Positions 17,506-27,037 of a stretch of 64,000 nt of DNA are shown here, piece after piece. The notes beneath the pieces were generated by a model, which saw nothing but the letters and a program-made list of their open reading frames with translations, searched no databases and was not told the DNA's origin. The stretch comes from Deltaproteobacteria bacterium (GTDB lineage: Bacteria > Myxococcota_A > Polyangia > Polyangiales > Houyiibacteriaceae). The position numbers and the translations under genes were made by a program. Within the stretch, counting starts at the first letter, position 1. Every line of letters starts with the position of its first letter. The stretch is taken from positions 496,001 through 560,000 of the forward strand of contig JAEPMI010000005.1 in assembly GCA_017644045.1 (NCBI GenBank), given 5' to 3'.

Positions 17506-18709
17506 CCGAGTCCCCGTTCTTCTTCACCTGGCAGCGCCAGAAGGGTGCTCGCGGAGTCCAGCTCCGAGGCGGCTCCGGCGTGCACTTCGAGACCGACGAG
17601 GGTCGCTTCCTCGACCTCGGCTCGCTCGTCTATCAAGCGAACGCCGGTCACGGACAGCAGCGGATCGTCGACGCGATCAAGGCGCAGGCCGACGAGCTCT
17701 GCCTGAGCACGCCGCAGGCGATCTACCCGGCGAAGGAGGCGCTCGCCGAAGCGCTCCTCGCGAAGGCACCCGAGGGCTTCACGAAGGTCTTCTTCACCCT
17801 CGGCGGCTCCGACGCGAACGAGAACGCGCTCAAGATCGCGCGGCTCTTCACCGGCCGCTACAAGGTGGTCAGCCGCTACCGCTCGTACCATGGCGCGACC
17901 TTCGGCGCGTCGAGCCTGACCGGCGACTGGCGCCGCGCGGCGATCGAGCCCGGCATCCCCGGCGCCATTCACGTGATGGACCTCGACGAAGGCATCGAGG
18001 GCACGCAGATTCCGCGGGTCCTCGAGCTCGAGGAGAACGTGGGCGCCGTCTTCCTCGAGCCGGTGGTCGGCGCGAACGGCGTGCTGATCCCGCCCGAGGG
18101 CTACTTCCAGGAGGTCCGCGAGGCCTGCGATCGCCACGGCGCGCTGCTCGTCTGCGACGAGGTGCTCACCGGCTTCGGTCGCTGCGGGTCCTTCTTCGCG
18201 TTCGAGCGCTTCGGCGCGCAGCCCGATCTGATCACGTGCGGGAAGGCGCTCACCGGCGGCTACGGCACGCTCGGCGCGGTGCTCGTGCACGAGCGCGTCG
18301 CGAGCTTCTTCGACGACGAGGAGCTCGTCTGCGGGCTGACCCACTACGCGCACCCGCTCTCGGTCGCCGCGGCCCTCGAGACGCTCCGCGTCTACGACGA
18401 CGAGAAGATGATCGAGAACGCCGCGGCACTCGAGGAGCCGCTGAAGGCGATGCTCGCCGAGCTGCCCGGAACGAACCCGCGGGCCCTCGGGTTGCTCGGC
18501 GCGGTCGACGTCGACTTCGGCGTCGATCGGCTGAAGGCGCTCGGTGAAGCGCTGCGGCGCCGGAGGGTGCACCTGCACCTCAAGGGCGCGCGGCAGCTGC
18601 GGCGCGCGCACGGCGGAGCAGTGGTGGTCTCGCCGCCGCTCTGCATCACGGAAGACGAGCTCCGCGGCGGGCTCCAGCAGGTCGGCGAAGCGATCGACGA
18701 GGTGAGCGG

Positions 18710-18713
<4 letters not shown>
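17502..18713 (+). CDS. Class III PLP-dependent aminotransferase
   Basis: A 403-residue fold-type I aminotransferase. Visible motifs are FTLGGSDANENALKIAR (cofactor phosphate region), SYHGATFGA, GAVFLEPVVGANG, LLVCDEVLTGFGR (Asp219 binding the pyridine nitrogen) and the Schiff-base lysine Lys248 in TCGKALTGGYG. It is related to omega-amino acid:pyruvate or 4-aminobutyrate-type enzymes; the substrate is undetermined. It overlaps the GNAT-like gene upstream and the CoA-transferase A gene downstream by 4 bases each, so all three are one operon. Coupling to a 3-oxoacid CoA-transferase suggests that the keto product is activated to a CoA thioester. Confidence 0.9.
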
Positions 18714-19408
<695 letters not shown>

Positions 19409-19557
19409 CCACCCGGGACAGGATCACCCCCCGCGCCCCCCTACAAAACAGGGCTCTCCGAGCACGAAATGCATTTTGTCCCAGTGGGGCCCTCGGCCCG
19501 CCCGGTGACACTGGACCGGCACGCGACCGGGCCGAATGGCCGTGCTAGATCATTGCC

Positions 19558-20853
19558 GTGACGTTGTGGTCCAAGGGGCTCCTGCTCGCGCTCGTCTGCG
19601 CCATCGGCTGTGGTGACGACGGTCGCATCACTCGCGACGGGGTCCCCTTCGACGGCGGACGAGACGGCGGCTTCGATGGCGGCCCGCCCGACTTCGGCAC
19701 CCCGACCGACTCGGGTCCGCTCCCGGACCGCTCGTTCCTTCCGCCCGACGCGGCCTGTGCCACGGCCGTCGAGGAGGCCGAGGTCGAGCGGCTCCCGGTC
19801 GACATCATCTGGGTCGTCGACAACTCGGTGAGCATGGAGCCGGCGATCACGCAGGTGAACGCCGGCCTCAACGACTTCGCCGCGCTCATCGCCGCCAGCG
19901 GTCTGGACTACCGGGTCATCATGCTCGCGCTCCGAGGCAGCGGCGAGATCAGCGTCGGCGGGCGCAGCCGCTACGGCGTGTGCATCCCCCCGCCGCTGGC
20001 CGGTAACTCGAGCTGCGGCGACGGCACGCGCTTCTTCCAGGTCGAGGTGGACATTCACAGCACCCAGCCGATCGAGCAGATCCTCGGCACGCTGGGCCAG
20101 ACCAGCGGCTACACCGAGGGGATGCAGCATGGCTCGGCGCCCTGGCGCGACCTGCTCCGGCCGGAGGCGACGAAGACCTTCGTCGTGGTCACCGACGACA
20201 ACAGCCGCACCTGCGACACCGGCCCCGGCAGCTGCGCGGGCGGCGACCCGCCCCTGACCGTGACATCGCTCGAGGACTTCCCTGGCGGACCGAACCCCTT
20301 CAACTCGCGCCAGCTCGGCCCGGGCATCCTCACCGCCGAGTACGGCGACCTCTTCGACGGCTACCTCTTCAGCGGCATCTACGGCTGGGGCTCCGAGGCG
20401 AACCCGGACGTGCTCTGCATGTACCCCGGTGGCGACGAGCCGCCTTCGTCCGGCCTGACCTACACCGCGCTGGTCGACCGCACCGGCGGCGTGCGCGCGC
20501 AGATCTGCTCGGGTGCGTCGGCGTGGGCGCCCTTCTTCGACAGCGTCGCGACCGCGGTCACCGGCACCTCGCGCATCGAGTGCACCCTCGCCTTCCCGCC
20601 GCCGCCCGACGGAATGGCGCTCGACGTCGACCGGGTGAACGTGACCATTCGCGGCGAGAGCGGAGAGACCACCCTCCCCCGCGTCGATGGAGCGGGGGCC
20701 TGCGGTGCCGGCGACGGCTGGCACTACGACGACCCGGTCTCGCCCAGCGAGGTGACCCTCTGTCCGGCATCGTGCGACTTCGCCCGGGAGCAGATCACCG
20801 ACACCAGCCATGGCATCTCGGTGCTCTTCGGCTGCGAGACGATCCTGATCTGA
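19558..20853 (+). CDS. VWA-domain-like lipoprotein
   Basis: A 431-residue predicted lipoprotein: the signal peptide ends in a lipobox at Cys18 (AIGC), followed by an Asp/Gly/Pro-rich linker to about residue 65. A von Willebrand A-like domain begins at about 80 with VDIIWVVDNSVSM, giving a MIDAS-type DxSxS motif at Asp88-Ser92, and continues with KTFVVVTDDNSRTC. Many cysteines suggest disulfides. This type is common in myxobacterial envelopes as a presumed protein-binding module. It sits between the CoA-transferase subunit genes without obvious functional link. The 149-bp gap upstream contains the near-palindrome ACGAAATGCATTTTGT (19464-19479). Confidence 0.82.
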   Translation: MTLWSKGLLLALVCAIGCGDDGRITRDGVPFDGGRDGGFDGGPPDFGTPTDSGPLPDRSFLPPDAACATAVEEAEVERLPVDIIWVVDNSVSMEPAITQVNAGLNDFAALIAASGLDYRVIMLALRGSGEISVGGRSRYGVCIPPPLAGNSSCGDGTRFFQVEVDIHSTQPIEQILGTLGQTSGYTEGMQHGSAPWRDLLRPEATKTFVVVTDDNSRTCDTGPGSCAGGDPPLTVTSLEDFPGGPNPFNSRQLGPGILTAEYGDLFDGYLFSGIYGWGSEANPDVLCMYPGGDEPPSSGLTYTALVDRTGGVRAQICSGASAWAPFFDSVATAVTGTSRIECTLAFPPPPDGMALDVDRVNVTIRGESGETTLPRVDGAGACGAGDGWHYDDPVSPSEVTLCPASCDFAREQITDTSHGISVLFGCETILI

Positions 20854-20909
20854 GCGCAGTCTCATCCGAGCGGCGGGACAAGCGAAGGTGCGCTTGGTAT
20901 GACCCGCTC

Positions 20910-21548
20910 ATGTTCTCGAAGCAGCAGATGGCCGAGCGCGCCGCCCAGGAGATCGACGACGGCGCCGTGGTGAATCTGGGGATCGGCCTGCCGACCCTGG
21001 TCGCCGACTACCTCCCGGCGCCGACGCCGGACGGCGGTGGGGTCTGGCTCCAGTCGGAGAACGGCATCCTCGGCATGGGTCCCTTTCCCTACGAGGGTGA
21101 CGAGGACCCGCAGATCATCAACGCGGGCAAGCAGACCGTGACCATCGTGACCGGCGGCAGCTGCTTCGACTCGGCCACCAGCTTCACCATGATTCGTGGC
21201 GGCCACGTGGACCTCTCGATCCTCGGCGCCATGCAGGTCAGCCAGAGCGGCGACCTCGCGAACTGGGCCATCCCCGGCGGTCGCGTGATGGGCATCGGCG
21301 GCGCCATGGATCTGGCGGCGGGCTCGAAGCGCATCCTCGTGATCACCTCGCACGTCGCGAAGGACGGCAAGCCCAAGCTCGTCGCCGAGTGCGACTTCCC
21401 GCTGACCGCCAAGGGCGTCGTCGATCGGGTGATCACCGACCTCGCGGTCCTCGACGTCGCTGGCGACGGCTTCCGCGTGGTCGAGCTCGCCCCCGAGGTC
21501 ACCCTCGACGAGGTCCGCGAGAAGACCGGCGCACCGATCGTCGACTGA
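20910..21548 (+). CDS. 3-oxoacid CoA-transferase subunit B
   Basis: A 212-residue CoA-transferase family I beta subunit (ScoB/AtoA type). The catalytic glutamate is Glu50 in QSENG; VVNLGIGLPTLVADYL, MIRGGHVDLSILGAMQV and GDLANWAIPG are the expected neighbours, and the C-terminus shows KGVVDRVITDLAVLDV. The ATG at 20910 is preferred to longer frames that overlap the lipoprotein gene. It must pair with the subunit A at 18710-19408. The intervening lipoprotein gene implies either an insertion into the operon or a locally rearranged one. Confidence 0.93.
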   Translation: MFSKQQMAERAAQEIDDGAVVNLGIGLPTLVADYLPAPTPDGGGVWLQSENGILGMGPFPYEGDEDPQIINAGKQTVTIVTGGSCFDSATSFTMIRGGHVDLSILGAMQVSQSGDLANWAIPGGRVMGIGGAMDLAAGSKRILVITSHVAKDGKPKLVAECDFPLTAKGVVDRVITDLAVLDVAGDGFRVVELAPEVTLDEVREKTGAPIVD

Positions 21549-21635
21549 TCGTCGCTGGCGGGGCGCGGCTGGACGGTGAGAAGGACCCCATCCGCCGCTT
21601 CGCCTGAAGTCAGCCGGGACAGTCAGAGGGTCGGG

Positions 21636-21932
21636 GACGATCGTCTTCTTGTTCGTCTTGATCGCAATCCGAACCCCTAGAGCCCCTGGTTTTGCGGGCT
21701 GTCCTTCTCAATCGAGGGGGACGATCGTCTTCTTTGTATTCATTCGTCTCCGCGCCAGAAAAAGAAGACATCGAAGACGATCGTCCCTGCTCCTTCGTGA
21801 CAACGGTCCGGTTCTTACGACGGTTCGTTGGAATTACGACGAACAAGAAGACGATCGTCCCCGAAGTCCCAGCTCGCGCCCCGGAATTACGACGAACAAG
21901 AAGACGATCGTCCCCGAAGTCCCAGCTCGCGC
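21636..21932. repeat. Palindromic repeat cluster (five GACGATCGTC cores, 50-bp direct repeat)
   Basis: The 436-bp intergenic region 21549-21984 has no convincing gene. It holds five copies of the perfect palindrome GACGATCGTC at 21636, 21720, 21776, 21850 and 21903. The first two are followed by TCTTCTT- or TTCTTTG-like runs, and the last two are preceded by the complement (GAACAAGAA), so units occur in both orientations. A 50-bp perfect direct repeat occupies 21830-21879 and 21883-21932 (53-bp period). It may be a REP/MITE-like family or a multi-site operator ahead of the lipoprotein gene. Confidence 0.75.
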
Positions 21933-21984
21933 GGGTCGAACTCGCGGCCGATCCGAAGGCGGCGAAAACGATGTAGGAAGAGGC

Positions 21985-23334
21985 ATGAAGATCACGTGCC
22001 TGGTCCTGGCACTCGTGCTGGCTGCCTGCGGCGATGACGACGAGCCGGCGCCGCAGCCCGAATCCGCGTCGAACGACGAACCCGCGCAGGCGGAGACGCC
22101 GGACGAGCCGGGCGAACCCGAGACGGCCGACGACCCGAACGAAGCCGAGACGGCCGAAGCACGGGCGCCGCGCTTGGAGATCAACCGCCCGGAGATCACC
22201 GCCGCGCAGCGGGCCTCGCTCCGGCAGGCCATCTCCGCGGGCCGTCGCGCGGCCCGGCAGAGTGACTTCGCGGAGGCCGACGCGCGCTTCCAGGAGGCGG
22301 TCGAGATCGATCGCTACGGCAGCCGCACGCGCTGCGAGGCGGGGTACGTCGCGTTCCGGGCGGGCGAGGTGGAGCGCGCCCGCGAGTGGATCGATCAGGC
22401 GCTCGCGTCGATGCCCGCGAATCCGCCCGAGTCGATCCGGGTGCCGCGAGCGATGTGCCTCTACAACGCTGGCCTCGTCTACGAGGCGCAAGGGCGCGCC
22501 GAGGATGCCCGACGCGCGTGGACTCAATCCATCGCGCTCCGTCCGAACGCGACGGTGCAGGGGCGGCTCGACGCGCTCGGCGAGGCCGCCACGACCACCG
22601 AGAGCTCGGTCTCGCTGAACGCGAGCGTCGGCTTCGGGGCGCACCGCGACGTGATCCGCGACTTCTGGTGCGCCGAAGGGAGCGACGGATTCTCCCGCGA
22701 GGATCTCGAGAGCTGCAGCGACATCGCGGTTTCGCATCGCAGCCCGACCGGCACGTCCGCGGGGCTCGAGGCCGAGATCGTCGAGCTCAGCGTGAACACG
22801 CTGGGTGAGAGCCAGGCGGTGTTCCTCGTGGTCCGCGCGGCCGGCGCGGTGAAGGCCTATCGACTGACGGACACCTACAACCCGGGTGCCGGAGGGATCA
22901 GCGCCGACTACACGGTCGAGGCCCGATACGAGAACCTGCTCCGCGGCGGCAGCACGGAGCTCATGGTGCAGCTGGATCACGGGATGAACGACGAGGACAT
23001 GGGCGTCTGCGAGCGCAGTGGCTACACGATCGCCAGCACGATCATCTGCAGCGCGGACGACGGCGACCTGCGCTGCAGCCAGGTCACCACCACGAGCGAC
23101 TCCTACTTCGAGCACGAGCCCTGCGAAGACTGGGACACCGGCGAGATGGAGCCCGCGAGCGCGGCCTCCGAGGAGCACGAGGGATACCAGGTGAGCCTCG
23201 AGATCGTGGATGGCTCGCTGGTGATCACCGACCCGGAGAGCGGCATCGGAACGCCGCCGACCGGGCTCGTCGGCAGGCACGCCATGCCGTCGTTCCTCGA
23301 TTCGAACGGCACGTGGGTACTGGCACCGCTGTAG
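21985..23334 (+). CDS. TPR-like lipoprotein, function unknown
   Basis: A 449-residue predicted lipoprotein. The lipobox is LVLAAC with Cys15, followed by an acidic, Pro/Glu-rich linker to about 60. Residues about 70-200 form two or three TPR-like helical pairs (SDFAEADARFQEAVEID, MCLYNAGLVYEAQGRAEDARRAW). The C-terminal half is a beta-rich region with several cysteines and no recognised family. The ATG at 21985 has a GGAAGAGG ribosome-binding site. The gene lies directly downstream of the palindromic repeat cluster, which may influence its expression. Confidence 0.75.
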   Translation: MKITCLVLALVLAACGDDDEPAPQPESASNDEPAQAETPDEPGEPETADDPNEAETAEARAPRLEINRPEITAAQRASLRQAISAGRRAARQSDFAEADARFQEAVEIDRYGSRTRCEAGYVAFRAGEVERAREWIDQALASMPANPPESIRVPRAMCLYNAGLVYEAQGRAEDARRAWTQSIALRPNATVQGRLDALGEAATTTESSVSLNASVGFGAHRDVIRDFWCAEGSDGFSREDLESCSDIAVSHRSPTGTSAGLEAEIVELSVNTLGESQAVFLVVRAAGAVKAYRLTDTYNPGAGGISADYTVEARYENLLRGGSTELMVQLDHGMNDEDMGVCERSGYTIASTIICSADDGDLRCSQVTTTSDSYFEHEPCEDWDTGEMEPASAASEEHEGYQVSLEIVDGSLVITDPESGIGTPPTGLVGRHAMPSFLDSNGTWVLAPL

Positions 23335-23384
23335 CCGAGCAGTGACTCCCAGCCGCCGACGCCGAATCGACTTCGCCGAAAATT

Positions 23385-23405
23385 GGACCAGCGGGGGTCC
23401 TTTCT
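23385..23405 (+). terminator. Weak intrinsic terminator candidate
   Basis: GGACC-agcggg-GGTCC followed by TTTCT, 50 bp after the TPR lipoprotein stop. The stem is only 5 bp, but the U-tract is unusual for this GC-rich window. Confidence 0.3.
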
Positions 23406-23419
23406 GATGCCTTCTGGGT

Positions 23420-23932
23420 ATGGAAGCGTCGCCGAAGAACCCCGCCAGTCTCGCCAACGGGCCGCGCGCCCGCTTCTTCCTCGAAGGAGTGCAGAACCCG
23501 GTCCATGCCCGGGTGGAGCACTCCGACGACGAGGGGATGACGCTCCGACAGGAGCTGCCCTTCCTTCGCCTGCATCGCTCGATTCGCGACGAGGAGGGCC
23601 GCGAGGCCGAGCTCGCCTCGGTCGGCGTCGCGATGAAGGACGGAACGCCGAGCCTGGTGCTCAAGCTCCGCTACGCCGCAATGAAGCGGCGCGACGCGAC
23701 GATGCCCTTCGAGCTGCCGCAGGACGCGCCCCGCGCGATGCGGCGACGCGACGAGACGATCCCCTTCGGGGTGCAGCTCGCCCTCCCCGACGAGCCCGCC
23801 CACGGCGGACCGCTCGAGGGAGAGGACGAAGAGGAGCCGGCGGCCGAGCTCGCTCCCTGGACCGGGAATCAGCCCTGGTACGTCGATCTCTGGACCAGCA
23901 TTCGCGCGTTCTTCATCCGCGAAGAGTGCTGA
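23420..23932 (+). CDS. Hypothetical cytosolic protein with two RRDxTxPF motifs
   Basis: A 170-residue protein of unknown family with no signal peptide or membrane segment. The N-terminal half (about 15-85) has alternating strand-like segments resembling a small PilZ- or beta-barrel-like domain; this is only a visual impression. Two repeats follow: RRDATMPF (residues 90-97) and RRDETIPF (109-116). An acidic stretch and a Trp-rich C-terminus complete it. The same RRDETIPF octapeptide occurs in the YkgJ-like protein at 39646-40686. A threonine phosphorylation or docking motif is conceivable given the kinase-rich genome. Confidence 0.6.
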   Translation: MEASPKNPASLANGPRARFFLEGVQNPVHARVEHSDDEGMTLRQELPFLRLHRSIRDEEGREAELASVGVAMKDGTPSLVLKLRYAAMKRRDATMPFELPQDAPRAMRRRDETIPFGVQLALPDEPAHGGPLEGEDEEEPAAELAPWTGNQPWYVDLWTSIRAFFIREEC

Positions 23933-23947
23933 CCCGCGCGCCGAGCC

Positions 23948-24391
23948 TCAGCTCAGGATCTCACGCGCGAGCTTCGAGGCGACCTTGCCGTCGACCCGAC
24001 CGCGGTAGCGGCTGGTGACCGCCCCCATGAGCTTGCCCATGTCCTTCATGGTCGTGGCGCCGAGCTCCTCGGCGAGGCCCGTCATGGCCGCGCGGATCTC
24101 GTCCTCGCTCATCGGCTTGGGCAGGTAGCGCTGGATCACCGCGATCTCCGCCTTCTCCTTGTCGGCGAGGTCCTGCCGGTCGCCTTCCTCGTACTGCTTC
24201 GCGCTCTCCGTGCGCGTCTTCACGCCACGGCTGAGCACGTCGAGCTCGTCGTCCTCGGAGAGCTTCTCGCCCTTTGCCATCTCGGCCTCGGTGAGGGCGG
24301 CCTTGACCATGCGCAAGGTGTCGCGCGTGACGAGGTCCTTCGCCTTCATCGCGTCCTTGAGGTCCTTCATGATGGTGTCGATCAGCGGCAT
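23948..24391 (-). CDS. GatB/YqeY domain protein
   Basis: A 147-residue YqeY-like protein. Family hallmarks are LKDAMKAKD...RDTLRMVKAAL at the N-terminus, IAVIQRYLPKPMSEDEIRAAM in the middle, and KDMGKLMGAVTSRYRGRVDG followed by KLAREIL at the end. The family shares the helical tail domain of GatB, the amidotransferase subunit; free-standing members have been linked to tRNA-dependent processes but remain poorly defined. The start MPLID at 24391 matches the usual length; an upstream in-frame ATG at 24427 is less likely. Confidence 0.9.
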   Translation of the reverse strand: MPLIDTIMKDLKDAMKAKDLVTRDTLRMVKAALTEAEMAKGEKLSEDDELDVLSRGVKTRTESAKQYEEGDRQDLADKEKAEIAVIQRYLPKPMSEDEIRAAMTGLAEELGATTMKDMGKLMGAVTSRYRGRVDGKVASKLAREILS

Positions 24392-24489
24392 GGGGCCCTG
24401 GCTAACGCCCCGAACGGCTCCGGTCAACGGCTGGCCCGATCGGCGTCGGCTGCCGAAACACGGGCCGGTCGTCTAGAATGCGTTCCACG

Positions 24490-25638
24490 ATGAAGCGCGC
24501 CTTGCTTTTCCTTTCGATCCTCGCGCTCGCCTGCGGCGACGACGACACCACCAGCGACCCGCCCGAAGACGCCTCGGTGGAGCCCGACGCCCCGCCCACG
24601 CCGGACATGGGGCCGCGGGACTACTCCGACGAGCTCGCGTGGTACGGCGAGTTTCAGGTCGGCTTCCGGGAGTTGGAGGTCACCTACACCCGCCCCGACG
24701 GCGACGGCGACCGCACCATCCCTTACATCGTCTGGTATCCCGCCAGCGGCGAAGGCGGCATCCACCCGCGCCACGCCTTCCGTCGCGCAGAGGTCGCCAC
24801 GGTCGACGCGCCACCCGCGACCGGTCCCTTCCCGACGCTCGCGTTCTCGCACGGCCACCTCGGCGTCGCGGACGTCTCGACCCACCTCTGCGAGCACTTC
24901 GCCAGTCACGGCTGGGTGGTCTTCTCGCCGACCCACGTCGGCAACACGACCGCCGATGGAGAGACCCGCACGGCCGACATCTACTACCTGCGTTCGACCG
25001 ACGTCAGCGCCGCCCTCGACGACCTCGAGGCGCACCCCGACCTCGGCTCGCTCGTGGGTTCGCCGATGGTGGTCAGCGGCCACAGCTTCGGTGGCTACAC
25101 CGCGATCTCGCTCGCCGGCGCGACCTTCGACGTCGACGCGATCCTCGCCAACTGCGAGACGAACCCCGACGATCCCATCTGCACGGACCTCGACATGACC
25201 GCGCAGGACCTTCTCCGCGCCGGGCTCCGCGACGAACGCTTCGATGCCGTGATCTCGATGGGGGCCGGTGACTCGCGCCGCTTCGGCGAGACGGGTGTGG
25301 CCGACGTCGAGATCCCGGTGCTGCTGATGGTCGCCGAAGGCGACGGCTACCCCGCCGGCTCCTCCGCCACGGACGACTACTGGAACACGCTCGACGAGCC
25401 GGAGGACCTCTGGGTCGATCTCCTCGGCGCCGGCCACCAGAGCTTCACGGACATCTGCGCCACCCTCGCGGGGTTCCCGCGCTGCCCGCCCATGGAGTAC
25501 GACGCCGATGCGGGCCTCCGCTGGACCACCCTCTATGCCCTGGCCTTCGCCCGATCCCGGCTCTTGGATGATGCGGAAGCCACGGCGATTCTGGAGGGAA
25601 CGCCCGAAGACCCCTCCCTCGAGGTGGTCACCCGCTAG
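24490..25638 (+). CDS. Lipoprotein alpha/beta hydrolase (chlorophyllase/PAF-hydrolase-like)
   Basis: A 382-residue predicted lipoprotein: lipobox LALAC (Cys15), then an Asp/Pro-rich linker to about 45. The alpha/beta-hydrolase domain shows the strand and oxyanion region PTLAFSHGHLG and the nucleophile elbow GHSFGG (Ser199). The likely acid is Asp in LLMVAEGDG and the likely base is His in LLGAGHQSF, completing the triad. The overall pattern matches chlorophyllase/platelet-activating-factor acetylhydrolase-like esterases. It would hydrolyse an ester at the cell surface or in the periplasm. ATG 24478 is an alternative start four codons upstream. Confidence 0.82.
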   Translation: MKRALLFLSILALACGDDDTTSDPPEDASVEPDAPPTPDMGPRDYSDELAWYGEFQVGFRELEVTYTRPDGDGDRTIPYIVWYPASGEGGIHPRHAFRRAEVATVDAPPATGPFPTLAFSHGHLGVADVSTHLCEHFASHGWVVFSPTHVGNTTADGETRTADIYYLRSTDVSAALDDLEAHPDLGSLVGSPMVVSGHSFGGYTAISLAGATFDVDAILANCETNPDDPICTDLDMTAQDLLRAGLRDERFDAVISMGAGDSRRFGETGVADVEIPVLLMVAEGDGYPAGSSATDDYWNTLDEPEDLWVDLLGAGHQSFTDICATLAGFPRCPPMEYDADAGLRWTTLYALAFARSRLLDDAEATAILEGTPEDPSLEVVTR

Positions 25639-25737
25639 GGGGGAATTTCATGCCGTCTTTGTCGGAAGGATCTGACCCCTGAGCATTGGGGGTTGGAGAT
25701 CCTGGGCGACGGTTGGTAGAGTGTCGGCTCGGAGGGG

Positions 25738-26193
25738 ATGACAATGAACGGTCGCCGTAACAGCGAGGACCGCATGCGAAGCACGGGGGTGACCCGGCGA
25801 CGCCCACGCGTCCTCATCATCGATGACGACGCGCGCCTGCGTGACGTGCTCTCTCTCGTGCTCTCGGACGACTGTGAGGTCACGCTCGCCGCGAGCGGCG
25901 CCGAAGCCTTCGAGCATCTCGGCGAATCGCCCTTCGACGTGATCGTCTGCGACCTCTCCATGCCGCGGATGAGCGGCTCGCAGATCCATGCGGCGCTCGC
26001 GGAGCAGAACCCGGACGCGGCGAACCGGATGGTCATCGTCACCGGTGGCGCGTACTCGAGTGCCTCCGAAGAGTTCCTCCGCGCGAGCGGCTGCCCGCAC
26101 GTCCCGAAGCCCTTCACGCCCGACGAGCTGATGGGCGCGATCCACGAGATCCTGCTTCGGCACGGACCGGCGCAGTTCCGCCAGGCCGTCTGA
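25738..26193 (+). CDS. Single-domain response regulator
   Basis: A 151-residue protein consisting of one receiver domain (about 24-140). The acidic pocket is IIDDD (29-31), the phospho-acceptor Asp72 lies in VCDLSMP, the switch residue Thr102 in VTGG and the conserved Lys124 in PKPF. With no output domain, it would act by protein-protein contact or in a phosphorelay. No histidine kinase gene is adjacent; the orphan hybrid kinase at 2658-4184 is the nearest in this window. The start could be ATG 25738 or 25744. Confidence 0.9.
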   Translation: MTMNGRRNSEDRMRSTGVTRRRPRVLIIDDDARLRDVLSLVLSDDCEVTLAASGAEAFEHLGESPFDVIVCDLSMPRMSGSQIHAALAEQNPDAANRMVIVTGGAYSSASEEFLRASGCPHVPKPFTPDELMGAIHEILLRHGPAQFRQAV

Positions 26194-26247
26194 GAGCTCG
26201 ACCCAGGGTTGACCTGGGTACCTTCGACGAAAGACTCTCGCGCGGCC

Positions 26248-26982
26248 GTGGGCCGGTTCGCTTTCATCGCTGCACTGCTCCTCCCGAGCGTCGCACATGC
26301 GCAGGACGACTCCTTCGCCTCGCGCCCGCTGATCTCGCTCGCGGCGTTGGCGGCGCTCACGCTGCTGCCCTTCATCTTCATGATGACGACCAGCTTCGTG
26401 AAGATCAGCGTGGTGCTCTCGATTCTCCGCAACGCCCTCGGCACCGGGCAGGTCCCGAGCGGAATGATCATCAGCGGCCTCGCGGTGATCCTCAGTCTCT
26501 ACGTCATGACCCCGGTCGGTCAGGAGATCGCTGAGGTCGCCGGCCCGGCCGCCGCGCGCATCGACACCGACGACCCGCTCGAGGGCGACAGCTACGACGC
26601 GCTCCTCGAGGCGATCGACGCCGGCAAGGAGCCGCTCAAGCAGTTCCTCCGTCGCAACTCCGGCCAGCGCGAGCTCGCGCTCTTCCTCGACCTGGCCCGC
26701 CAGAGCCGCGCGCCCGACACCCGAGACGACGTGAGCGCGGACGATCTGCTGGTCCTGCTCCCGAGCTTCCTCATCACCGAGCTCGCCGAAGCCTTCCAGA
26801 TCGGCTTCCTGGTCTTCATCCCCTTCCTGATCGTCGACATGGTCGTCGCCAACGTGCTGCTCGCGCTCGGCATGCACATGCTCAGCCCGACCACGGTCAG
26901 CCTGCCCTTCAAGCTGCTCCTCTTCGTGCTCGTCGAGGGCTGGTACCTGCTCGCGAGAGCGTTGGTGCTCGGGTACGTATAA
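26248..26982 (+). CDS. Type III secretion/flagellar export protein of the SctR/FliP family
   Basis: About 244 residues from GTG 26248, the usual FliP length, beginning with a signal peptide ending VAHAQ. Conserved elements: LLPFIFMMTTSFVKISVVLSILRNALGTGQVP, which covers the first membrane helix and the export-gate motif, and FLITELAEAFQIGFLVFIPFLIVDMVVANVLLALG near the C-terminus. SctR/FliP forms the core of the export gate in the inner membrane. No sctS, sctT, sctV or other apparatus gene is adjacent, so the gene stands alone. A TTG at 26209 would extend it by 13 residues. It follows the response regulator by about 50 bp and could be co-transcribed. Confidence 0.88.
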   Translation: MGRFAFIAALLLPSVAHAQDDSFASRPLISLAALAALTLLPFIFMMTTSFVKISVVLSILRNALGTGQVPSGMIISGLAVILSLYVMTPVGQEIAEVAGPAAARIDTDDPLEGDSYDALLEAIDAGKEPLKQFLRRNSGQRELALFLDLARQSRAPDTRDDVSADDLLVLLPSFLITELAEAFQIGFLVFIPFLIVDMVVANVLLALGMHMLSPTTVSLPFKLLLFVLVEGWYLLARALVLGYV

Positions 26983-27037
26983 CGGCCCGCGTGGCCAGTC
27001 GACGCAACCGATGGGGACCAGCGGCGATGAGGGGTCC

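Noticed and set aside
16983-18611. 542-residue minus-strand frame opposite the aminotransferase
   Set aside because: Antisense shadow of the class III aminotransferase and the GNAT-like gene; no recognisable motif.
21549-21984. CRISPR-like array or small genes in the palindromic region
   Set aside because: Repeats are too few, occur in both orientations and have irregular spacing; the open frames across them are short and change frame.
26248-26982. A type III secretion system in this window
   Set aside because: Only one component, SctR/FliP, is present; no other export-apparatus gene was found, so a system cannot be claimed.
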